Shown here one piece after another: positions 6,319 through 13,091 of a stretch of 19,023 nucleotides of DNA. Position numbers and translations under genes: made by a program. Each line of letters begins with the position of its first letter. The stretch's first letter is position 1. The notes below the pieces were generated by a model. It was not told where the DNA came from and did not search any database. It saw nothing but the letters and a program-made list of their open reading frames with translations. The DNA is from an uncultured Olsenella sp. (GTDB lineage Bacteria; Actinomycetota; Coriobacteriia; Coriobacteriales; Atopobiaceae). The stretch lies in NCBI GenBank assembly GCA_959598545.1, contig CAUGFC010000025.1, positions 1 to 19,023 on the forward strand. Direction: 5' to 3'.

Positions 6319-7572
6319 CTAGCTGTGCGCCCCCACGAACGCGCCGACGGCCTCCCAGTAGCGGTCGGGGTCGGCGAAGACCGCGCAGCAGTGGCCGGCG
6401 GACGGGATCTTGACCAGCTCGTTACCATCGCCCTCCGCGGCTCCGCCGGCGGCAGCGGCCAGCGCGTCCGCCATATGCGCGGGCACGACCTTGTCGTCCT
6501 CGCCCTGGAGCAGGAGCACCGGCGCCGCAGAGTGCGCGATCGCCTCCGCAGGAGAGACCTTGGCGATGTCATAGCCGCCGCGCCGCAGCTTGAGGAGCAG
6601 ACGCGCGAGGTCCACAATCGGATGCGCCGGCATCGGCGGCGTGCCGAGCGAGCCGGAGCTCACGACGCCGACGGCGGTATTCCAGAAGTCGTCGTAGGCG
6701 GAGTCCGCCACACAGGCGCGCACCTGCCCCGGCAGGTCCTCCTCGCCGCAGGCCAGGACGGCCGCGGCGGCTCCCATGGAGATGCCTGCGAGCGTGACGC
6801 GCGCGCCCGCGCCCGCGCGATCCGCGACCCAGCGGCACCACGACACGAGGTCGCGCCGGTCGAGCCAGCCCGCGCCCACCCAGGCACCGTCGCTCTCGCC
6901 GTGCGCGCGCAGGTCGACGAGGAGCAGGTTGAATCCCAGCTCCGCGTAGCGGCGGGCGTAGGTGAGCCCGGCACGCCAGGTGTCGTTGTAGCCGTGGGCA
7001 AAGACGAGCCAGCGGTCGGAGTCGGGGTTGCACGCGATGGCGCGGCCCACGAGGCGCGTGCCGTCGTCGGAGGCGCACTCCACGCGCTCGACCGGGCACG
7101 GGAGCGCCTGGAGCCACTCCCAGGTGCGATGCGCCTCGTCGGCACGGTTCCACTCGATCTTCTCGCGCTCCTGGTCGAAGAGGCCGGGGCACATGTCGCG
7201 CACGCGCTGGTCGCCCCCGCCGCCCAGGTACGGGCCGAGCTCCTCGCCGCTCGCGTCGCGGCGCGGGCCCAGCACCTGCGGCAGGGCGCGGCACACCAGG
7301 ACGACCACCGCAATGGCGGGGGCAAGGCCGAACAGGCAGAAGAGCACGCCGACCGCGGGCGATCCCAGGAAGAAGCAGCCCACGCCCATGGCGACCATGA
7401 CGAGCGCGAAGCCGAGCGGCGCGAACGCCTTCGACCAGAGGGGGACGTCGCGCTTGGGGGCGTTGAGCTCCTCCATGAGGTGCGGGGTGGGCACGCCCTC
7501 GCGGGTCCTACGCCCCTCGAAGTACGAGAAGAACCTCGCGCCCCTGCTCTCCTTCTTCTTGTCAGCCGCCAT
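6319..7572 (-). CDS. Membrane-anchored alpha/beta hydrolase
   Basis: A 417-residue protein with two hydrophobic segments near the N-terminus (about 51-69 and 72-95) followed by an alpha/beta hydrolase fold. Seen in the sequence: the oxyanion region VFAHGYNDTW (190-199), LLLVDLRAHGESDG (217-229), the nucleophile elbow GISMGAA with Ser265, the acid at GEDDKVVP (Asp360) and the final histidine in SAGHCC (His394). The triad is complete. It resembles the YqkD/BAAT-like hydrolases of Gram-positive bacteria, whose natural substrates are mostly unknown. Residues 1-48 are charged and likely cytoplasmic; the orientation of the catalytic domain is not certain. The ATG at 7572 has a GGGAGG six bases upstream and a TATACT 35 bases upstream. 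The gene is monocistronic, with its own terminator. Confidence 0.88.
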   Translation of the reverse strand: MAADKKKESRGARFFSYFEGRRTREGVPTPHLMEELNAPKRDVPLWSKAFAPLGFALVMVAMGVGCFFLGSPAVGVLFCLFGLAPAIAVVVLVCRALPQVLGPRRDASGEELGPYLGGGGDQRVRDMCPGLFDQEREKIEWNRADEAHRTWEWLQALPCPVERVECASDDGTRLVGRAIACNPDSDRWLVFAHGYNDTWRAGLTYARRYAELGFNLLLVDLRAHGESDGAWVGAGWLDRRDLVSWCRWVADRAGAGARVTLAGISMGAAAAVLACGEEDLPGQVRACVADSAYDDFWNTAVGVVSSGSLGTPPMPAHPIVDLARLLLKLRRGGYDIAKVSPAEAIAHSAAPVLLLQGEDDKVVPAHMADALAAAAGGAAEGDGNELVKIPSAGHCCAVFADPDRYWEAVGAFVGAHS

Positions 7573-7606
7573 GCGTTGCCTCCCGTCGTGCGTCCATATG
7601 GGCACG

Positions 7607-7612
7607 AGTATA
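7607..7612 (-). promoter_or_regulatory. Putative -10 element of the hydrolase gene
   Basis: The minus strand reads TATACT, five of six bases of the consensus, 35 bases before the hydrolase ATG. No clear -35 sequence is seen. Confidence 0.4.
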
Positions 7613-7678
7613 GCGAGAAACGCGACCGCGGCCGCCTACGGCGCGGCGAGCAGCGCCTCGCAGCCCGCGAGCACGTCG

Positions 7679-9130
7679 CTACCGGCGCAGGTGGCTTCCG
7701 CCGGAGCGGCGCTGCGAACCGCCCCTCGTCCTGGTCGGGGGCGTACTCAGGCGCGTTCGGCTCGGGGCCTGCGCGGCGTCGCGGCGATAGCCGGCCGGGG
7801 CGACGCGCCTGCGGGCGCGGCGAGCGCGCGAGCGGGCGGAGGCGATCAGGCCGATCACCACGAACACGGCGACGAGGCAGGCAACCGCGATGACCGCGTG
7901 CAGGATGTCGGACGTGAGCCACCAGATGACGAAGCTCGGGATGGAAAGGGCCATGGCGGACGCCGCCGTCGCCGTGACGGTGCCCAGGTCGCGCTCGCCG
8001 AGGGAGACCGTCATCGTGCCAAGCTCCTGCCCCTGGGCGAGCGGCGCCTGAAAGGCTTCCGACCACGAGGGGGCGAGCGTCAGATCGGAGAGCTCGGTCT
8101 CGACCGGAACCGTGGCGGTTATCGCCGAGCCCGCGGACACGTCGACCTTCTCGCCGTCGCTCGAGAGGGTGACCTCGGCAGATCCCAGCGCGTCGCCCAC
8201 GCTCACGACCTCGCCGGTCTTCCAGGCGCCGAAGCCCCACTCGATCAGGTCGTACATGTCGTAGAAGTTCTCGGTGGCCTCGGTCGTGTAGCCCGTGTAC
8301 GGGACGCCCAGCACCACGGCGACGAGCGTCCTGCCGTCGCGCCGGGCGGCGGTGATGAGGCACCGGCCGGCCTCGGTGGTGGTGCCCGTCTTGCTCGCGA
8401 TGACCGTGTCGCCCAGGTAGACGGGGCCGTCAGGGTCGACGAGGTGGTCCGTGGTCTCAAGGGTGCGGGCGGGGTTCTCGCTCGTGGCGGGCAGGTCCCA
8501 CGTGGCGCTGCCCGCGATCTCCACGAACTCGGGGAGGGAGAGCGCCTCCTCGAAGATGGTCACGAGGTCGCGCGCCGTCGTGTAGTGGTCGTCGTCGTGC
8601 AGGCCGCAGGGGTTGACGAAGTGCGTGCTCTCGCAACCCAGCTCGGCGGCCTTCTCGTTCATCAGGTCGACGAAGGCGCGCCAGTCGCCGCCCACGTAGC
8701 GGGCGAGCACGTACGCGGCGTCGTTGCCGGAGGGGAGCAGCAGGCAGGCGAGCAGGTCCCGCACGCTGAGCGTCTCGCCCGGCTTGAGGCCGGCGACCGA
8801 GCTGTCCCAGGTGAGCTCGTCGAAGTCCGACTCCTCGACGGTCACCTCGGCGTCGAGGTCGGCGTTCTCCAGAACCACGATCGCGGTCATGACCTTGGTG
8901 ATCGACGCCGGGTAGCAGCGCTCGTCGGCGTCCCGCTCGAACAGGGTCGTGTCCGTCTCGAACTCGACCACGAGGGCGCGCGGGGAGGTGATCGAGGGGG
9001 GCTCCGCCGCGGAGTAGGCGCCCTCCTCCGCCAGCGCCGCGATCGGGAGGGCCGCCCCCGCGCCCACGAGGGCGAGGACGCAGGCGAGAAGGACCGCGAG
9101 CACGCGGGCGCGCGAGGACGTGGCTTTCAA
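7679..9130 (-). CDS. D-alanyl-D-alanine carboxypeptidase (penicillin-binding protein, DacA/DacF-like)
   Basis: A 483-residue serine peptidase S11 that removes the terminal D-alanine of peptidoglycan stem peptides at the outer face of the membrane. A signal peptide covers about residues 1-35 (VLAVLLACVLALVGAGAALP, then AALAEE). The penicillin-binding motifs are complete: SITK (76-79), SGN (134-136) and KTG (247-249). A C-terminal beta-rich domain is followed by a transmembrane segment (about 407-430) and a very basic tail. The start is TTG at 9130. The GGGGG ribosome site overlaps the stop of uppP, so the two genes are coupled; no ATG or GTG fits the signal peptide. The last 27 residues (SRTRLSTPP...SHLRR) are odd: the neighbouring frames read as a more ordinary acidic, alanine-rich tail, so a frameshift near 7730-7760 is possible. 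The catalytic part is unaffected. Confidence 0.9.
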   Translation of the reverse strand: MKATSSRARVLAVLLACVLALVGAGAALPIAALAEEGAYSAAEPPSITSPRALVVEFETDTTLFERDADERCYPASITKVMTAIVVLENADLDAEVTVEESDFDELTWDSSVAGLKPGETLSVRDLLACLLLPSGNDAAYVLARYVGGDWRAFVDLMNEKAAELGCESTHFVNPCGLHDDDHYTTARDLVTIFEEALSLPEFVEIAGSATWDLPATSENPARTLETTDHLVDPDGPVYLGDTVIASKTGTTTEAGRCLITAARRDGRTLVAVVLGVPYTGYTTEATENFYDMYDLIEWGFGAWKTGEVVSVGDALGSAEVTLSSDGEKVDVSAGSAITATVPVETELSDLTLAPSWSEAFQAPLAQGQELGTMTVSLGERDLGTVTATAASAMALSIPSFVIWWLTSDILHAVIAVACLVAVFVVIGLIASARSRARRARRRVAPAGYRRDAAQAPSRTRLSTPPTRTRGGSQRRSGGSHLRR

Positions 9131-9140
9131 CTCAGACCCC

Positions 9141-10058
9141 CTATCGGACCAGCGCGAACCAGGCGATGACGGCCACGCCGAGGACGATGCGATACCAGCC
9201 GAACGGCTTGAAGTCGTGCTTGCGGACGAACGCCATGAGGAAGCGGATGGCCGCGAGCGAGACGAGGAAGGCGACGAGGCAGCCCACCCCGAGGACGGCC
9301 GCCTCGGTCCCGTTGAACATGTTGCCCGCGAGGAAGTACTTGACCAGGCGCAGCGCGCTCGCGCCGAACATGACGGGAATGGCGAGGAAGAACGTGAACT
9401 CGGCGACCACGGTGCGCGAGCAGCCGAGCAGGAGGCCACCGATGATCGTGGAGCCCGAGCGGGAGGTGCCGGGCACGATGGAGAGCACCTGGAAGAGGCC
9501 GATGCCGATCGCCGTCTTCCAGTCGAGGCCCTCGAGCGTCCGGACGCGCGCGCCGGCGTCGGCGAGCTCCGAGCGCGTGGGGGCATCGCCGAGGTCGGGC
9601 GTCGAGAAGTGCTTCCCGGTGGAGACGACGGCGCAGGCGCGGCGCTCGCGCACGGTCTCGATCACGATGAAGGCGATGCCGTAGACGATCAGCGCCGCTG
9701 CGATCACGAACGGGCTTCCGAGGTTGGCCTCCATCCAGTCGTCGATGGGGATGCCGATGACGGCCGCCGGAATGCAGGCGACAATCGTCTTGCCCCAGAG
9801 CGACCAAGTGTCGCGCTTCTCACCCGCGCTCTTGCTCGGGGAGAAGGGGTTCAACCTGTGGAAGAACATCACGCAGACGGCGAGGATCGCGCCGAGCTGG
9901 ATGACGACGAGGAACATGTTCCAGAAGTCCTCGGAGACGTCCATGGTGAGGAACTGCTTGAGCAGCAGCATGTGTCCCGTCGAGGAGATGGGGAGCCACT
10001 CCGTGACTCCCTCGACGACGCCGTACACCGCGGCCTTTGCGAGCTCTATGGGGTCCAT
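9141..10058 (-). CDS. uppP: Undecaprenyl-diphosphatase (UppP/BacA family)
   Basis: Integral-membrane phosphatase that converts undecaprenyl diphosphate to the monophosphate, recycling the lipid carrier of cell-wall synthesis; members confer some bacitracin tolerance. The signatures are EGVTEWLPISSTGH (16-29) and PGTSRSGST (196-204), the two conserved active-site regions. About eight hydrophobic segments are visible. At 305 residues it exceeds the usual 265-280, because of a hydrophilic insert at about 137-178 (RERRACAVVSTGKHFSTP and following). The ATG at 10058 follows AAGGGAGGG; the frame is open upstream to 10208 but no homology lies there. It is the first gene of a two-gene unit with the D,D-carboxypeptidase and is divergent from the stress-protein gene. 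Confidence 0.95.
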   Translation of the reverse strand: MDPIELAKAAVYGVVEGVTEWLPISSTGHMLLLKQFLTMDVSEDFWNMFLVVIQLGAILAVCVMFFHRLNPFSPSKSAGEKRDTWSLWGKTIVACIPAAVIGIPIDDWMEANLGSPFVIAAALIVYGIAFIVIETVRERRACAVVSTGKHFSTPDLGDAPTRSELADAGARVRTLEGLDWKTAIGIGLFQVLSIVPGTSRSGSTIIGGLLLGCSRTVVAEFTFFLAIPVMFGASALRLVKYFLAGNMFNGTEAAVLGVGCLVAFLVSLAAIRFLMAFVRKHDFKPFGWYRIVLGVAVIAWFALVR

Positions 10059-10128
10059 TGCCCTCCCTTTCAGCGACAGCGCTCCTATGGTCGCGCAACC
10101 GGCGGGCTCGTGGCACCCCGCCACCGAA

Positions 10129-10134
10129 ATTCTA
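10129..10134 (-). promoter_or_regulatory. Putative -10 element of uppP
   Basis: The minus strand reads TAGAAT, five of six bases of the consensus, 71 bases before the uppP ATG in the divergent gap. The -35 is not convincing. Confidence 0.35.
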
Positions 10135-10161
10135 CGCCGTTGGGCGGGTCGCCCGGCACGT

Positions 10162-10179
10162 TTCCCCCGACGAGGGGAA
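10162..10179. repeat. Inverted repeat in the uppP-usp divergent gap
   Basis: The arms TTCCCC (10162-10167) and GGGGAA (10174-10179) are separated by CGACGA. It lies about 47 bases before the stress-protein start and could be an operator or a chance GC-rich palindrome. Confidence 0.35.
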
Positions 10180-10225
10180 TAAGTGATGCAGCCCTCTAGA
10201 CGGCCCAAAGCGGAAGGGAGTCACC

Positions 10226-10687
10226 ATGGCCGATACCACCGTTTCCTATCAGGACCTCGGCTACGACAGGATCTTCGTCTCCCTCGACGGCTCGGACGAG
10301 CAGGACAAGGTGCTCGACCGCGCCATCGTCATGGCGGCGAACGACGAGGCGGAGCTCTACATCGGGCACGTGATCGACTCGACAGCGCTCGAGGCCGCCG
10401 GGACGTTTCCCGTGGACATCGTGCCCACCCTCGAGCAGACCTTCCGCGACTCGATCGCCGAGAAGGTCAAGGCCGCGGAGGCCATGCCGGGAATCAAGAA
10501 GGTCGAGGTGATCGTCCGCTCCGGCCGGATCCGCGAGACCCTGAAGGACGAGATGCTCGACGTCATCAAGCCTGACCTCGTGATCTGCGGAGCGCGCGGG
10601 CTCTCCTCGATCAAGTACGCCATCCTCGGCTCCATATCCACCTTCCTCACGCGCAACACGGACTGCGACACGCTCATCATCAAGTAG
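10226..10687 (+). CDS. Universal stress protein (UspA family)
   Basis: A 153-residue cytoplasmic UspA-fold protein. It opens with YDRIFVSLDGSDEQDKVLDRA, the first strand and helix of the fold. The ATP-binding signature G-2X-G-9X-G-S/T is intact near the C-terminus (GARGLSSIKYAILGS, about residues 124-138), so nucleotide binding is expected. VIDSTALEAAGTFPVD and VEVIVRSGRIRE fit the middle of the family. The ATG has GGAAGGGAG about seven bases upstream. The gene stands alone with a terminator after it. Members help survival in stationary phase and other stresses, but the specific role here is not known. Confidence 0.93.
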   Translation: MADTTVSYQDLGYDRIFVSLDGSDEQDKVLDRAIVMAANDEAELYIGHVIDSTALEAAGTFPVDIVPTLEQTFRDSIAEKVKAAEAMPGIKKVEVIVRSGRIRETLKDEMLDVIKPDLVICGARGLSSIKYAILGSISTFLTRNTDCDTLIIK

Positions 10688-10709
10688 CACCCGCTCCAGG
10701 CCTCAGGAC

Positions 10710-10738
10710 CGGCCCCGTCGCACCGCGCGACGGGGCCG
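10710..10738 (+). terminator. Intrinsic terminator after the universal stress protein gene
   Basis: A 12-bp stem pairs CGGCCCCGTCGC (10710-10721) with GCGACGGGGCCG (10727-10738) around ACCGC, followed by TCTTCGCG. The T-tract is weak, but the hairpin is strong and sits 22 bases after the stop. Confidence 0.75.
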
Positions 10739-10799
10739 TCTTCGCGTGCCCGCGATGCGAACGGCTCGTGTAGGAACGGTGAGTTTTGGCGTCAGACGG

Positions 10800-10805
10800 T
10801 AAAAT
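10800..10805 (+). promoter_or_regulatory. Putative -10 element of the secreted coiled-coil protein gene
   Basis: TAAAAT lies 64 bases upstream of the GTG start in otherwise GC-rich DNA. No good -35 is found at 16-18 bases. Confidence 0.35.
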
Positions 10806-10868
10806 GGACTCCGTTTGTTTGCACGCATCACCAATTCGAACGGTGACCGAACAGAAGGATTGCCCCAA

Positions 10869-11951
10869 GTGACGTCAGCCAAACAGTGGAAGGCCGGCTA
10901 CCCCCTCGCCGCGGCGCTCGTGGCCCTGGGCTGTGCGTTCTGCCTGGTAGTCGCCCGTCCGAGCACGGCGGCCGCAGACGACCTGAGCGATCTCAACGCC
11001 ATCCAGCAGGAGATCCAAGAGCACAACGCCGACTACAAGGAGGCGCAGGAGCAGGTTGACGAGCTCCAGGCACAGATCGACGAGAACCAGTCCCGCATCG
11101 ACGAGCTCGAGGCCGAGCTGCCGGAGGTGAGGGAGCAGGCGGCGGCGTCCATGCGCACCCTCTACAAGATGCAGCAGGGGTCCGGCGGGCTCGTGGACCT
11201 GCTCCTGTCCGCGGACACCTTCTACGACCTCCTCTCCACGATCCAGTACCTCGACGTCATCCAGGAGTCCAACACCGACGCCATCAACGAGCTCCTCGCC
11301 CTCGAGGACGAGCTCGAGCTCGCGCGCGTCAGCCTGAGCTCGCAGATGCAGGAGGCCGAAGAGCGCCGCGAGGAGGCCGAGGACGCGCTCAACGAGGCCA
11401 AGGCGGCCCGCAACGAGCTCGAGGCCAAGATTGCCGCGCAGCAGGCGGCGGAGGAGGCGGCGCGCAAGGCCGCCATCGAAGCTGCCAAGAAGGAGGACGG
11501 GAAGACCTTTACCACTGAGTCGGGCAACAACGCCACGGTCGAGGCCCCCTCGAGCGACGACGGCCCCGGTTCCGTCACCCCCGGCTCCGACAAGGACGCC
11601 TTCGTCTCCGAGTGGGCGCCGCGCATCGACGCCTACCTCGCCGGGTCCCCGCTCTCCGGCCAGGGCAAGACGTTCGCCGAGGCCGCCTTCGAGTACAACG
11701 TCGACCCGCGCTTCTCGCCCGCCATCTCCATGGTCGAGAGCACGCAGGGTCGCTACTGCTTCAAGCCGCACAACGCCTGGGGATGGGGCAGCTCCAGCTG
11801 GAGCAGCTGGGAGGAGGCCATCTGGGCGCATGTCCAGGGTCTCTCCATCGGCTACGGCGGCCGCCTCACCGTCGCCGGCGCCCAGAAGTACTGCCCGCCC
11901 AACTGGAAGTACTGGTACTCCACGGTCGCCTCTGAGATGAGCAGGATCTAG
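10869..11951 (+). CDS. Secreted coiled-coil protein with a lysozyme-like C-terminal domain (putative peptidoglycan hydrolase)
   Basis: A 360-residue exported protein. A signal peptide covers about residues 1-36 (PLAAALVALGCAFCLVVARP, then STAAADD). A long coiled coil runs from about 40 to 208 and resembles the PcsB/CwlO-type N-terminal domain, including RTLYKMQQGSGGLVDLLLSA and a break near 100-135. A low-complexity linker (211-245) follows. The C-terminal domain (about 246-360) contains FAEAAFEYNVDPRFSPAISM, VESTQGRYCF and NAWGWGS, which look like a lysozyme or glucosaminidase-like fold, with Glu290 a candidate catalytic acid. The start is GTG at 10869, with AGAAGGA nine bases upstream; a TTG at 10815 in frame would precede an improbable signal. 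In PcsB-like proteins the coiled coil restrains the hydrolase until FtsEX acts, but PcsB and CwlO carry CHAP or NlpC/P60 domains, not this one. Enzyme activity is inferred. Confidence 0.85.
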   Translation: MTSAKQWKAGYPLAAALVALGCAFCLVVARPSTAAADDLSDLNAIQQEIQEHNADYKEAQEQVDELQAQIDENQSRIDELEAELPEVREQAAASMRTLYKMQQGSGGLVDLLLSADTFYDLLSTIQYLDVIQESNTDAINELLALEDELELARVSLSSQMQEAEERREEAEDALNEAKAARNELEAKIAAQQAAEEAARKAAIEAAKKEDGKTFTTESGNNATVEAPSSDDGPGSVTPGSDKDAFVSEWAPRIDAYLAGSPLSGQGKTFAEAAFEYNVDPRFSPAISMVESTQGRYCFKPHNAWGWGSSSWSSWEEAIWAHVQGLSIGYGGRLTVAGAQKYCPPNWKYWYSTVASEMSRI

Positions 11952-11968
11952 GCCGGTCGCTGTTCGGC

Positions 11969-11993
11969 GGGTTAAAACCACTGGCTCGTCCCC
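11969..11993 (+). repeat. 25-bp extragenic repeat, copy 1
   Basis: This copy begins GGGTTAAAACCA and ends CTGGCTCGTCCCC. It aligns over its whole length with copies at 12010-12034 and, inverted, 12055-12079. It lies just after the secreted-protein stop. Confidence 0.7.
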
Positions 11994-12009
11994 GTTCTTC
12001 TCGCCCACT

Positions 12010-12034
12010 GGGTTAACAATACCGGCTCGTCCCC
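12010..12034 (+). repeat. 25-bp extragenic repeat, copy 2
   Basis: This copy begins GGGTTAACAATA and ends CCGGCTCGTCCCC. It starts 41 bases after the start of copy 1 in the same direction, and its end forms the left arm of the terminator at 12023-12066. Confidence 0.75.
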
Positions 12035-12066
12035 CTCCGAAAGCGTCTTTCGAGGGGGACGAGCCG
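12023..12066. terminator. Bidirectional terminator between convergent genes
   Basis: The 15-bp arms CGGCTCGTCCCCCTC (12023-12037) and GAGGGGGACGAGCCG (12052-12066) pair perfectly. The inner GAAAG/CTTTC pairs extend the stem around a short loop. ATATTT follows on the plus side and TATTGTTAA on the minus side. It can serve both the secreted-protein gene and the EamA gene. Confidence 0.85.
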
Positions 12067-12079
12067 ATATTTCTAACCC
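12055..12079 (-). repeat. 25-bp extragenic repeat, copy 3 (inverted)
   Basis: On the minus strand this copy begins GGGTTAGAAATA and ends TCGGCTCGTCCCC. It faces copy 2 and forms the terminator hairpin with it. Confidence 0.75.
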
Positions 12080-12093
12080 GAGCACCCCGCGCG

Positions 12094-12999
12094 CTACGCC
12101 GTGAGGTACACCATGACGTTGATGAGCGCGAAGCCCGCGATCTCCGCGGGCGAGAAGGGCGTGGCGAGCCACACGACCGAGGCGATGGTGGCCGTGACCG
12201 GCTCGATGGTGCCGAGCAGGCTCGCCCGCATGGAGCCGGCGTCCTTCACGCCCTGCAGGTAGAGCGCATAGGCGCCGAAGGTGCCCACCACCACGCACAG
12301 CGCGAGGACGCCGACGGCCAGCCCGTCGAGGGCGGGCATGTGCTCCCAGGGCCGGTAGACGAGCGAGAGCACCAGCCCCGAGAACAGGAAGGCCAGCCCG
12401 TTCACGGTGAAGTTGCCCCAGCGCGCCATGGGCGCGGCGGGCAGGATCGAGAGGCAGGCCGCCGCGGCCGCGCAGCCGAGCCCCCAGGCCAAGCCCTCCG
12501 GTGGGAGGCTGAGCTGCCCGGGGTTGCCGCCCGTGGCGACGAGGTAGGTGCCGAGAAGCGCGAGCGCGACGCCCAGCAGCTCGCGCCGGCGGGGCGTCCG
12601 GCGCATCCTCAGGCACACGTACGCCAGGACGAGCACCATGCCCAGGCTCTGCATGATCGTCGCCGTGGCCGAGTTGGTCCAGTCGATCGCCTCGAGGTAG
12701 GCGACTTGGGAGAAGAGAATCGCGGCGAAGCTCACGCCCAGGATGGAAAGCAGGGCGCGCGGGCTTCGCCACACGCCGACGAGCTGCTCGCGCCCGCGCG
12801 CCGTCATCGCCGCCGCGGCGAGGAAGAGCCAGCAGGCGGTGAGCTCGCGCAGGCAGACGAGCCAGAGCGGGTCGATCGCGTAGGCGTCCATGAGCCACTT
12901 CGAGACGGTGCCGTTGAGGCCCCAGAACGTGCCTCCCACCAGCGTCGCCACGATGCCGCGGCGGATGCGCCGCCTCTGCTCGTCGTTCTTCTCGCCCAC
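12094..12999 (-). CDS. EamA/DMT-superfamily transporter
   Basis: A 301-residue permease of the drug/metabolite transporter superfamily with about ten hydrophobic segments arranged as two EamA repeats. The first repeat begins IVATLVGGTFWGLNGTVSKW, and the second begins near GLAWGLGCAAAAACLSIL. The typical motif LGTIEPVTATIASVVWL, with conserved Glu and Pro, lies near the end. The start is GTG at 12999, with GGGAGG four bases upstream; a TTG at 13020 in frame is possible but has no ribosome site. It is monocistronic, divergent from the M16 peptidase and convergent with the secreted protein, sharing the terminator. Such proteins export amino acids, metabolites or drugs, and the substrate cannot be inferred. 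Confidence 0.92.
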   Translation of the reverse strand: MGEKNDEQRRRIRRGIVATLVGGTFWGLNGTVSKWLMDAYAIDPLWLVCLRELTACWLFLAAAAMTARGREQLVGVWRSPRALLSILGVSFAAILFSQVAYLEAIDWTNSATATIMQSLGMVLVLAYVCLRMRRTPRRRELLGVALALLGTYLVATGGNPGQLSLPPEGLAWGLGCAAAAACLSILPAAPMARWGNFTVNGLAFLFSGLVLSLVYRPWEHMPALDGLAVGVLALCVVVGTFGAYALYLQGVKDAGSMRASLLGTIEPVTATIASVVWLATPFSPAEIAGFALINVMVYLTA

Positions 13000-13051
13000 G
13001 CGCCCTCCCGTCTCGCACAACGGTCGTTAGCCTACCACGGGCCGCCTGCGC

Positions 13052-13057
13052 TATGCT
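13052..13057 (+). promoter_or_regulatory. Putative -10 element of the M16 peptidase gene
   Basis: TATGCT lies 35 bases before the peptidase ATG, in the short divergent gap with the EamA gene. It fits TAnnnT; the -35 is unclear. Confidence 0.3.
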
Positions 13058-13091
13058 CGACCTTGTGAGAATCGCGTCCAGGGAGAGAAAC

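Noticed and set aside
6304..9169. Long plus-strand frames (529 and 713 codons) opposite the hydrolase and carboxypeptidase genes.
   Set aside because: The opposing genes have full catalytic motifs; the plus-strand products lack any.
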